Below are positions 48,211 to 55,971 of a stretch of DNA of 64,000 nucleotides, one piece after another (the stretch's first letter is position 1; every line of letters begins with the position of its first letter). The notes beneath the pieces are model-generated. The model had not been told where the DNA came from and did not search any database. It worked only from the letters and a program-made list of their open reading frames with translations. The stretch spans positions 248,001-312,000 of the forward strand of contig NZ_WBIN01000002.1 in assembly GCF_009749385.1 (NCBI RefSeq). Direction: 5' to 3'. Made by a program: the position numbers and the translations under genes. This stretch comes from Agromyces allii (lineage in GTDB: Bacteria; Actinomycetota; Actinomycetes; Actinomycetales; Microbacteriaceae).

Positions 48211-48977
48211 GGCCCGGCATCCGGCCGCTTCGCCGTGATGAAGTCGCCGGACGACTGGTGGCGCACGCGGCGCAGCACCCACGGCACGAGGTACTCGCGC
48301 GCCCACGACAGGTCTTCGACCCTGGCCTGGCGCCACGTCGAACCCGGAACCGGCTCGGGGTTCGACGGCTCGAGCGAGTTCTCGACGTTGAGCGCCTCGA
48401 GCACCATTCGCGCGACGGTGTGGTGCCCGAGCGAGTTCAGGTGCAGGCGGTCGGGCGCCCACATGCGCTGGTCCTGGATCTCGGTGAGGGCCCACTGGTC
48501 GGCGACGATGCAGTCGTACTTCTTGGCGACGATGCGGAGGTTCTCGTTGTAGATCGCGACCTTGCCGCGGAGGCTGCGGAACACCGGCGAGAACCCGACG
48601 TCGACGCCCGTGAAGATCACGATGGTGGCGTGGTCGCGCGAGAGCCGGTCGACCGCGTACTCGAATCGCGCGGCGATCTCGTCGGGGTCGGTGCCGGGGC
48701 GGATCACGTCGTTGCCGCCCGCCGAGATGGTGATCAGGTCGGGTCGCAGCGCGAGCGCGGGCTCGAGCTGCTCGTCGATGATCTGGCGGATGAGCTTGCC
48801 GCGCACGGCGAGGTTCGCGTAGGCGAAGTCCTCGGTGCCCTGACTCAGCTCCTCGGCGACGCGGTCGGCCCAGCCGCGGTTGCCGCCGGGAACGCCGGGC
48901 TCGGGGTCGCCGATGCCCTCGGTGAACGAGTCGCCGATCGCGACGTACCTTGACCAGGGGTGCTGCTGCGTGACCAT
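48192..48977 (-). CDS. SGNH/GDSL hydrolase
   Basis: Esterase/lipase-like enzyme of 261 residues. Block I is YVAIGDSFTEGIG with Ser17, block III SAGGNDVI, and block V APDRLHLNSLGHH with the catalytic Asp and His. No signal peptide, so it is cytoplasmic. CAGAAT ends 6 nt before ATG 48977, a leaderless layout. The C-terminal 60 residues are an Arg/Trp-rich extension whose last codons overlap the carboxypeptidase gene on the other strand. Confidence 0.92.
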   Translation of the reverse strand: MVTQQHPWSRYVAIGDSFTEGIGDPEPGVPGGNRGWADRVAEELSQGTEDFAYANLAVRGKLIRQIIDEQLEPALALRPDLITISAGGNDVIRPGTDPDEIAARFEYAVDRLSRDHATIVIFTGVDVGFSPVFRSLRGKVAIYNENLRIVAKKYDCIVADQWALTEIQDQRMWAPDRLHLNSLGHHTVARMVLEALNVENSLEPSNPEPVPGSTWRQARVEDLSWAREYLVPWVLRRVRHQSSGDFITAKRPDAGPYSVPD

Positions 48978-49050
48978 GCCCCTATTCTGCCAACCTCGCC
49001 CCGTGCGTCGAATTCGGGGATGTCGGCGGCCTCGACTACCCTCGAATCCA

Positions 49051-50850
49051 GTGAGCACAGCGACCCCTTCCGGAGCCCAATCGGGCACCTCGGCCGCCGA
49101 ACACCTCTCCCCGTCGTTCCCCGAGCGCGCGGCCTGGGGCACGGCGAGCAAGCTTCGGGCCTGGCAGGCCGAGGCCCTCGAACAGTACCTCGCCGAACTT
49201 CCGCGCGACTTCCTCGCCGCCGCGACGCCGGGCGCCGGCAAGACCACGTTCGCGCTGCGTCTCGCGGCCGAGCTCCGTTCCCGGCGCATCATCGACCGCA
49301 TCACGGTCGTGGCCCCCACCGACCACCTCAAGCGCCAGTGGGCGGATGCCGCGGCCCGCGCCGGCATCCGGCTCGACCCCGGGTTCCGCAACGCCCACGG
49401 CAGCATCGCCCGCCACTTCCACGGCGTGGCCGTGACCTATGCGCAGGTCGCCATGCGTCCGGCGCTGCATCGCGAACTCACGGTCTCCGGCCGGACCCTC
49501 GTGATCCTCGACGAGGTGCACCATGGCGGCGATGCGCTCTCGTGGGGCGACGCGATCCGCGAGGCGTTCGAACCCGCGACCAAGCGCCTCTCGCTCACCG
49601 GTACCCCGTTCCGCTCCGACACCGCGCCGATCCCGTTCGTGCAGTACGAGCAAGACGCCCACGGCGTGCGCCTCTCGCAGACCGACTACGCCTACGGCTA
49701 CGGGCGCGCTCTCGCCGACGGCGTCGTGCGCCCGGTGCTCTTCATGGTCTACGCCGGCCACATGCGCTGGCGCACCAAGGCCGGCGACGAGATGGAGGCC
49801 AGGCTCGGCGAAGACAACACGAAGGACATCACCTCCTCGGCCTGGCGCACGGCGCTCGAACCGACCGGCGAGTGGATCCCCGCCGTGCTCGCGGCCGCCG
49901 ACCGGCGCCTCACCGAGGTGCGCCACGGCATCCCCGACGCCGGCGGGCTCGTCATCGCGACCGACCAGACCGTCGCCCGCGCCTACGCGAAGACGCTCGA
50001 GGAGATCTGCGGCGAGCCCGTCACGGTCGTGCTCTCCGACGAGAAGGAGGCGAGCGCGCGCATCGAGGAGTTCTCGGGCAACACGCGTCGGTGGATGGTC
50101 GCCGTGCGCATGGTGTCCGAGGGCGTCGACGTGCCCCGGCTCGCGGTCGGCGTGTACGCCACGAGCAGTTCGACGCCGTTGTTCTTCGCGCAGGCCATCG
50201 GCCGCTTCGTGCGCGCCCGCAGGCGTGGCGAGACGGCATCCGTGTTCCTGCCGAACGTGCCGATCCTGATGGCGCTCGCCTCGCAGATGGAGCTCGAGCG
50301 CGACCACGCGCTCGACCGCCGCGGCGGCGACGACGCCGACGACGACGGGCTCGACGACAGCCTCCTCGAGTCGGCGAACCGCGAGGAGCGCGCATCGGAG
50401 GAGCTCGAACTCGGCACCTGGCAGGCCATCGAGTCCGATGCCTCGTTCGACCGCGTCATGTACGACGGCACCGAGTTCGGCACGCTCGCCGAGCCCGGCA
50501 GCGACGAGGAGTTCGACTTCATCGGCATTCCGGGGCTGCTCGAACCCGAGCAGGTGTCCGAACTGCTGCGCCACCGTCAGGCACGGCAGTCCCGGCGCGC
50601 CGGCGAACGGCGCAAGCACGTCACCGAGGAGGAGAACCCCGAACCGGTCGCCCTCTACCGCACGCTGAAGGAGCAGCGCGCGCTGCTCAACAGCCTCGTC
50701 GGGCTCTGGGCGCGTCACACGGGCGAGGCGCATTCGCTCGTGCACGCCGAGCTCCGGCGCGTGTGCGGCGGCCCGGCGGTCGCCCAGGCCACGGTCACGC
50801 AGCTCCAGTCCCGCATCGAACTGCTGCGCAAGCGCCTCGGGCGCAGCTGA
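49051..50850 (+). CDS. DEAD/DEAH-box superfamily 2 helicase
   Basis: ATP-dependent nucleic-acid translocase of 599 residues. Walker A is ATPGAGKTTFAL at 58-69, motif Ia VVAPTDHLKRQW, Walker B ILDEVHHGG with DEVH at 154-157, motif III SLTGTPFRSD, and motifs V-VI VSEGVDVPRLAVGVYAT and AIGRFVRARR. This is an ERCC3/RadD-like helicase core with a roughly 200-residue C-terminal part (acidic DDADDDGLDD, then helical). TACCCT ends 8 nt before GTG 49051, suggesting a leaderless start. Specific pathway unknown; DNA repair is plausible. Confidence 0.9.
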   Translation: MSTATPSGAQSGTSAAEHLSPSFPERAAWGTASKLRAWQAEALEQYLAELPRDFLAAATPGAGKTTFALRLAAELRSRRIIDRITVVAPTDHLKRQWADAAARAGIRLDPGFRNAHGSIARHFHGVAVTYAQVAMRPALHRELTVSGRTLVILDEVHHGGDALSWGDAIREAFEPATKRLSLTGTPFRSDTAPIPFVQYEQDAHGVRLSQTDYAYGYGRALADGVVRPVLFMVYAGHMRWRTKAGDEMEARLGEDNTKDITSSAWRTALEPTGEWIPAVLAAADRRLTEVRHGIPDAGGLVIATDQTVARAYAKTLEEICGEPVTVVLSDEKEASARIEEFSGNTRRWMVAVRMVSEGVDVPRLAVGVYATSSSTPLFFAQAIGRFVRARRRGETASVFLPNVPILMALASQMELERDHALDRRGGDDADDDGLDDSLLESANREERASEELELGTWQAIESDASFDRVMYDGTEFGTLAEPGSDEEFDFIGIPGLLEPEQVSELLRHRQARQSRRAGERRKHVTEEENPEPVALYRTLKEQRALLNSLVGLWARHTGEAHSLVHAELRRVCGGPAVAQATVTQLQSRIELLRKRLGRS

Positions 50851-50896
50851 GCGGCGCCCGCGCGGGGGAGGCGCGGGCGACCCGCGGTCTGCCAGC

Positions 50897-52285
50897 ATGG
50901 CCCACATGGACCGCACCACGCGCGTGCTCACCGTCGCGATCATCGTCTCGTTCATCGCGTTCCTCGACGGCGCCGTCATCAACGTCGCACTCCCGTCGAT
51001 CGAGGAAGAGCTGGGCGGCGGCCTCGCACTGCAGCAGTGGGCGGTCGACGCCTACCTGCTGACGCTGGGGTCGCTGATCCTGCTCGCGGGTTCGCTCTCC
51101 GATTCGTTCGGGCGCCTGCGGATCATCCGCATCGGGCTCTGGGGCTTCGCCGCGACCTCGGTGCTCTGCGCGATCGCCCCGACGGGGGAGTTCCTCGTCG
51201 TCTCGCGCGCGCTCCAGGGGGCCGCCGGCGCACTGCTCGTGCCGAGCTCGCTCGCGCTCATCATCGCCACGTTCTCCCCGGCCGATCAGGGTCGCGCGAT
51301 CGGGCGCTGGACCGCGTGGACGACCTCGGCGTTCTTCGTGGGGCCGCTGCTCGGCGGCATCCTCGTCGACCTCGCGACGTGGCGCCTCGTCTTCTGGATC
51401 AACGTGCTGCCGATCGCCGTCGCGCTCGTGATGATGCGTCCCCTCGGCCGCGACGAGCCGCGCACCGAACCGGCCCGCATCGACTGGCTCGGGGCCGCCC
51501 TCGGCGTCGTGGGGCTCGCCGGCACGGTGTTCGCGCTCATCGAGCAGGGCCGGTTCGGCTGGACCTCGCCCGTCGTGGCCGTGCCCCTCGTCGTCGGACT
51601 CGTCGCGCTCGTGCTGTTCGTGCTGCAGGAGCGGCGCTCGCGGCATCCGATGCTCCCGTTGGGCCTCTTCGCCCGACGCAACTTCGCGGCCGGCAACCTC
51701 GCCACCGTGTTCATCTACGCGTCGTTCTCGCTCGGACCGTTCGCGATGACCATCTTCCTGCAGGAGTTCGGCGGGTTCAGCGCCACGATGGCCGGCATCG
51801 CGACCCTGCCGCCGACGATCATGATCGTGCTCCTCGGCTCGCGCTTCGGCGCGCTCGCCGGGCGGCTCGGCCCGCGCCTGTTCATGACGGCCGGCCCGAT
51901 CATCGTGGGCGGCGGGTACCTGCTCACCCTCGCGGTGCAGGACGCGTTCGTCTACTGGTGGCAGTTCCTTCCCGGCATCCTCGTGATCGGCCTGGGCATG
52001 GCGATGACCGTCGCGCCGCTGACCTCGGCGATCCTCGGCGCGGTCGACCCCGTGCACGCCGGGATCGGCTCGGCCGTGAACAACGCGGTCGCGCGCATCG
52101 CCGGGCTCGTCGCGATCGCGAGCATCAGCGTCATCGCCGGATCCCAACTGGATGTGGCGGGGTACCGGCGTACCGCACTCGCGGTCGCCGTCATGCTCGT
52201 GGTCGGCGGGCTCGTGTCGTGGTTCGGCATCCGGAACCCGAAGGTGGAGCCCATCGGCGACGCCGCACCGTCGCCCGCGTCGTAA
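50897..52285 (+). CDS. MFS transporter, DHA2 drug-exporter type
   Basis: Proton-driven exporter of about 460 residues with 14 predicted helices. It starts VAIIVSFIAFLDGAVINVAL, the DHA2 motif with Asp in helix 1, then GSLSDSFGRLR (loop 2-3 motif A), WRLVFWINVLPIAV and VPSSLALI (motif C region). Related proteins export drugs or dyes. The start may instead be ATG 50906, which follows CAGCAT by 7 nt. The Lrp-type regulator gene follows and may be related to it. Confidence 0.92.
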   Translation: MAHMDRTTRVLTVAIIVSFIAFLDGAVINVALPSIEEELGGGLALQQWAVDAYLLTLGSLILLAGSLSDSFGRLRIIRIGLWGFAATSVLCAIAPTGEFLVVSRALQGAAGALLVPSSLALIIATFSPADQGRAIGRWTAWTTSAFFVGPLLGGILVDLATWRLVFWINVLPIAVALVMMRPLGRDEPRTEPARIDWLGAALGVVGLAGTVFALIEQGRFGWTSPVVAVPLVVGLVALVLFVLQERRSRHPMLPLGLFARRNFAAGNLATVFIYASFSLGPFAMTIFLQEFGGFSATMAGIATLPPTIMIVLLGSRFGALAGRLGPRLFMTAGPIIVGGGYLLTLAVQDAFVYWWQFLPGILVIGLGMAMTVAPLTSAILGAVDPVHAGIGSAVNNAVARIAGLVAIASISVIAGSQLDVAGYRRTALAVAVMLVVGGLVSWFGIRNPKVEPIGDAAPSPAS

Positions 52286-52401
52286 CGGCCGGCCTGCCGT
52301 CCGGCCGTCATCTGGCCGGGCCGATGTGCGGCGCCTCGTATGATTCGGGGATGGGCCGCACGCGAAGGGTCCGGCAACCCGACCCGACGGAGGCACCACC
52401 C

Positions 52402-52878
52402 ATGGCCGAGAAGCCCGAACTCGACCGCGTCGACCGCGCGCTGCTCCAGGCGCTCTCCACGAACGCCCGCGCCTCGGGCGCGGCCCTCGCCGCCGAGGTG
52501 GGCGTGGCCGAGTCGACCGTGTCGCTGCGCCTGCGCCGGTTGCAGAGCCTCGGCACCGTGCGCGGCTATCGCGTCGAGGTCGACCTCGCCTCGCTCGGCG
52601 TCTCGCTGCAGGCGCTCATCGCGATCCGGCTCGTCAAGCACGACCGCGCCGAGATCGACGCGTTCCGGCAGCAGGTGCCGCACCTGCCGGGCGTGCTGTC
52701 GGTGTACCACATGGCCGGCGCCGAGGACTACCTGCTGCACGTCGCCGCGCGCGACGCCGAGGAACTGCGCGAGTTCGTGCTCGCGCACCTCACCGGGCAC
52801 CCTGCCGTCGCGCACACCGAGACGAACCTCATCTTCGAGCACGTCGACGGCGACGGCTGGAACAAGCTCGTCGGCTGA
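52402..52878 (+). CDS. Lrp/AsnC family regulator
   Basis: Amino-acid-type regulator of 158 residues: winged helix at about 5-60 (LDRVDRALLQALSTNARASG, VAESTVSLRLRRLQSLG) and RAM domain (LPGVLSVYHMAGAEDYLLHV). ATG 52402 has GGAGG 8 nt upstream. TATGAT (52339-52344) ends 6 nt before another in-frame ATG at 52351, so a leaderless longer form starting MGRTRRVRQP is possible. Target unknown; the MFS exporter upstream or itself are candidates. Confidence 0.9.
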   Translation: MAEKPELDRVDRALLQALSTNARASGAALAAEVGVAESTVSLRLRRLQSLGTVRGYRVEVDLASLGVSLQALIAIRLVKHDRAEIDAFRQQVPHLPGVLSVYHMAGAEDYLLHVAARDAEELREFVLAHLTGHPAVAHTETNLIFEHVDGDGWNKLVG

Positions 52879-52917
52879 CGTCGAGCCAGGGCGAGCCGGC
52901 CGAGGCCGAGTCGCGCA

Positions 52918-54024
52918 TCAGCCGATCGTGGTGCCGAACGCGAGACCGAGCGCGTAGGTGATGGCCGCGGCACCGAGCCCGATGGCCAGCTGCCGCAGGG
53001 CGCGCTTCATCGGCGACGCTCCCGAGAGCACGCCGACGGTGGCGCCCGTGGCGAGCAGCGCGATGCTCACGAGCACGGTCGCCAGGACGGTCGCCGCAAC
53101 GCCGCTCATGCCGAAGATCCACGGCAGCACGGGAATGAGCGCGCCCGAGGCGAAGAACAGGAAGCTCGAGACGGCGGCCGAGAGGCCGGTGCCGATCGCC
53201 TCGTCATCGTCGGGTACGACGGCGAGCGCGTCGGTCGCGCCGGCCGTGACCCCGCCGGCGGCCTGCACGCGCGCCACGAGCATCGCGGCCTGCTCCTGCG
53301 CCTCTGCCTCGTCCATGCCGCGGGCTCGGTAGACGAGGGCGAGCTCGTTCGCGTTGACGTCGAGGTCGACCAGGGCCTCGCGCGTGGTCGGGTCGGGGGC
53401 GGATGCCTCGAGCAGCTCGCGCTGGGACCGCACCGACACGTACTCGCCCGCTCCCATCGACAACGCGCCCGCCAGCAGTCCTGCGACGCCCGTGAAGAGC
53501 ACGACCGACGGCGCGACCCCCGTCGCGCCGATGCCGAGCACGAGCGCCAGGTTCGAGACGAGGCCGTCGTTCGCACCGAACACGGCGGCCCGGAAGGTCC
53601 CTGCGAGCGAGCGGCGCCCGCGCGCCGCGAGGCCGCGCACCACCTCGCCGTGGATCCGCTCGTCGGCGGCCATCGCCGGGGTCGCGTGCGGGTCGGCCGC
53701 GTAGGGCGAACGAGCCTCGGCCTGCTGCGCGAGCGCGAGCACGAAGATCGAGCCGAACCGGCGCGCACCCCAGCCGAGCAGCCGCGTGCGCACGTCGGCG
53801 CGGGGGATGCCTCGTTCGTCGCCGCCGAGGAGGCCCAGCCAGTGCGCCTCGTGGCGCCCCTCGGCTGCGGCGAGGGCGAGCAGGATCTGCTGCTCCTCAC
53901 CGGTGCGGCGCGCCGCGAGCTCGCGGTAGACGGCGGCCTCCGCGCGTTCGTCGGCGAGGTAGCGACGCCACTTCGCGCGGTCGGCGGGCGTGCCCTGCAG
54001 GGCGGGTTCGTTCGAGTCGGCCAT
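52918..54024 (-). CDS. VIT1/CCC1 family transporter with N-terminal ferritin-like domain
   Basis: Fe2+/Mn2+ transporter of 368 residues. The N-terminal 130 or so residues are a ferritin-like helical bundle (YLADERAEAAVYRELAARRT, EEQQILLALAAAEGRHEAHW) with Glu and His residues for iron. The C-terminal part is VIT1-like: FGANDGLVSNLALVLGIGAT, LLAGALSMGAGEYVSVRSQREL, and helices near VLPWIFGMSGVAATVLA. It probably exports or stores iron at the membrane. ATG 54024 has AGAGGA 8 nt upstream; ATG 54033 is an alternative. Confidence 0.92.
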   Translation of the reverse strand: MADSNEPALQGTPADRAKWRRYLADERAEAAVYRELAARRTGEEQQILLALAAAEGRHEAHWLGLLGGDERGIPRADVRTRLLGWGARRFGSIFVLALAQQAEARSPYAADPHATPAMAADERIHGEVVRGLAARGRRSLAGTFRAAVFGANDGLVSNLALVLGIGATGVAPSVVLFTGVAGLLAGALSMGAGEYVSVRSQRELLEASAPDPTTREALVDLDVNANELALVYRARGMDEAEAQEQAAMLVARVQAAGGVTAGATDALAVVPDDDEAIGTGLSAAVSSFLFFASGALIPVLPWIFGMSGVAATVLATVLVSIALLATGATVGVLSGASPMKRALRQLAIGLGAAAITYALGLAFGTTIG

Positions 54025-54241
54025 CGTTCGCATCCTCTGCGGGAGTCGCGATGCGCCCCCGCTCCATCACGTCGTGGCCGCTCGTGCGGCCGTCTGCCAC
54101 GATATCGACGCGCCGGGTGGCCAGGAGGCCGATTCGCCCGGATTGGCAGCATTTCGGATCCCCGAACGGTGCGGCGGCCGGCCGCGCAGGCCGCGCGCGT
54201 CCAGGGCGGAGACACCGGCGGACACGTGCCACGATGGTCGG

Positions 54242-54994
54242 ATGAGTGCTCGCATCGCCCTGGTCACCGGTGTCGGTCGTGCGAACGGCATCGGGCACGC
54301 CACCGTGCTCGCACTCGCGCGCGACGGCTGGGACGTCGCATTCACGTTCTGGCGCGCCTACGAACGCCGGGTCCCGCTCGGCGCGGACCCCGAGCGCGAC
54401 CCCGAGCGGCTGGAGGCGGCGGTCGAGGCCCTCGGGCGACGTGCGATCGGAATCGAGGCCGACCTCGCGGATCCCGAGACGCCCGAGCGCCTGATCGCGT
54501 CGATCGACGAGCGGCTCGGGCCGGTCGACGCGATCGTGCTCGCGCACTCCGAGAGCGTGGACTCCGGCATCCTCGACACGAGCGTCGAGAGCTTCGACCG
54601 GCACTTCGCGGTCAACACGCGCGCCGCCTGGCTGCTGATCCGCGCGTTCGCGGGCCAGGCGCCGGGCCCGGGCGGGCGCATCGTCGCGTTCACGAGCGAT
54701 CACACCGTCGGCAACCTGCCGTACGGCGCGAGCAAGGGCGCGCTCGACCGCATCGTCATCGCCGCCGCCCGCGAACTCGCGCCGCTCGGCATCACGGCGA
54801 ACGTGCTGAATCCGGGACCGGTCGACACCGGGTGGATGGACGAGGCCACGCGCACCGCCCTTGCGGCGCATCAGCCGGGCGGGCGCCTCGGCACGCCGGA
54901 GGACGCGGCGAGGCTCGTGCGGTTCCTGCTCTCCGACGATGGCCGATGGATCTCGGGACAGCTCATCACGAGCGACGGGGGCTTCTCGGTCTGA
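54242..54994 (+). CDS. Short-chain dehydrogenase/reductase
   Basis: SDR of 250 residues. The nucleotide-binding motif is TGVGRANGIGHATVLALA with the longer G-x6-GIG spacing seen in enoyl-reductase-like SDRs. The Tyr/Lys pair is YGASK with Tyr161 and Lys165, and the conserved NVLNPGPVDTGWM and SGQLITSDGGFSV follow. The region around FTSDHTVGN offers Ser as the third catalytic residue. Substrate unknown; it could be a carbonyl or oxoacyl reductase. Confidence 0.89.
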   Translation: MSARIALVTGVGRANGIGHATVLALARDGWDVAFTFWRAYERRVPLGADPERDPERLEAAVEALGRRAIGIEADLADPETPERLIASIDERLGPVDAIVLAHSESVDSGILDTSVESFDRHFAVNTRAAWLLIRAFAGQAPGPGGRIVAFTSDHTVGNLPYGASKGALDRIVIAAARELAPLGITANVLNPGPVDTGWMDEATRTALAAHQPGGRLGTPEDAARLVRFLLSDDGRWISGQLITSDGGFSV

Positions 54995-55089
54995 GCGGCC
55001 CCTGCCGACCGGATGCAACAACGCAGGCAGATGGAGCCGCAGGCGAGCGGATGTCGTCGGCCGACGGATCTCTCAGGCCGGCGGATGTC

Positions 55090-55962
55090 TCAGGCCGGCG
55101 CCGTGACGAAGTCGATGAGCTCCTCGACGCGCGCCAGCAGCGCGGGTTCGAGGTCGCCGTACCCGCGCACCTGGCCCAGGATGCGCTGCCAGGCCCTCGC
55201 GATGTCGGCCTGTTCGGCGTGCGGCCAGCCGAACGCCTCGCAGACCCCGTGCTTCCACTCGGTGCCTCGGGGAATGACCGGCCACGCCTCACGGCCGATG
55301 CGCGCAGGCTTCACGGCCTGCCAGACGTCGATGTACGGGTGACCGACGACGAGCACGTTCGCTCGGTGCGGCCCGCGCATGACGGCGTCGGCGATGCGCT
55401 GCTCCTTCGAGCCGGGCACGAGGTGGTCGACGAGGATCCCGGCGCGACGCCCGGGGCCGGGCTTGAAGTCGTCGAGTTGCTCGGCGAGCACGTCGACGCC
55501 CTCGAGGTACTCGACGACGACGCCCTCGACGCGGAGGTCGGCACCCCACACCTTCTCGACGAGCTCGGCGTCGTGCCGGCCCTCGACGAAGATGCGGCTC
55601 GGCAGCGCGACCTTCGCCTTCGCCTGCGCCGCGTCGACGGCGAACGACCCCGAGGCGGTGCGCAGCCGCCCCGCGGGCGCCTTCGGCTTGGGGCGCACGA
55701 GCTGCACGGCCTCGCCGTCGACGAGGAACCCGTGGCCGAGCGGGAACATGCGGGTCTTGCCGAAGCGGTCCTCGAGGGTCACATGCTGCGCGTTCACGGC
55801 GACGACCGCGCCGCAGTACCCGTCGGACGCGAGCTCGACGACGAGATCGCGCTCGGCCTCGACGGTCGGGATCACGCGTCGCCCGCGCGCCTTCCAGTCG
55901 CCGGCGAGCACATCGTCGCCGTAGCGGTCGGGTCCGTTCGAGGTGTGGGTCGGGTTCGGCAC
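55090..55962 (-). CDS. DUF3097 protein with a Toprim-like segment
   Basis: Cytoplasmic protein of 290 residues found across actinobacteria; function unknown. The N-terminal part (VIPTVEAERDLVVELASDGY, VTLEDRFGKTRMFPLGHGF) looks like a small beta-barrel. The middle has LPSRIFVEGRHDAELVEKVW followed by ILVDHLVPGSKE, which resembles the Glu motif and following Asp of Toprim nucleotidyl-transfer domains, although the second Asp of DxD is not evident. A role in nucleic-acid metabolism is inference. It lies 9 bp downstream of dnaE2 on the same strand and may belong to the SOS operon. Confidence 0.88.
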   Translation of the reverse strand: MPNPTHTSNGPDRYGDDVLAGDWKARGRRVIPTVEAERDLVVELASDGYCGAVVAVNAQHVTLEDRFGKTRMFPLGHGFLVDGEAVQLVRPKPKAPAGRLRTASGSFAVDAAQAKAKVALPSRIFVEGRHDAELVEKVWGADLRVEGVVVEYLEGVDVLAEQLDDFKPGPGRRAGILVDHLVPGSKEQRIADAVMRGPHRANVLVVGHPYIDVWQAVKPARIGREAWPVIPRGTEWKHGVCEAFGWPHAEQADIARAWQRILGQVRGYGDLEPALLARVEELIDFVTAPA

Positions 55963-55971
55963 CGGACGAGG

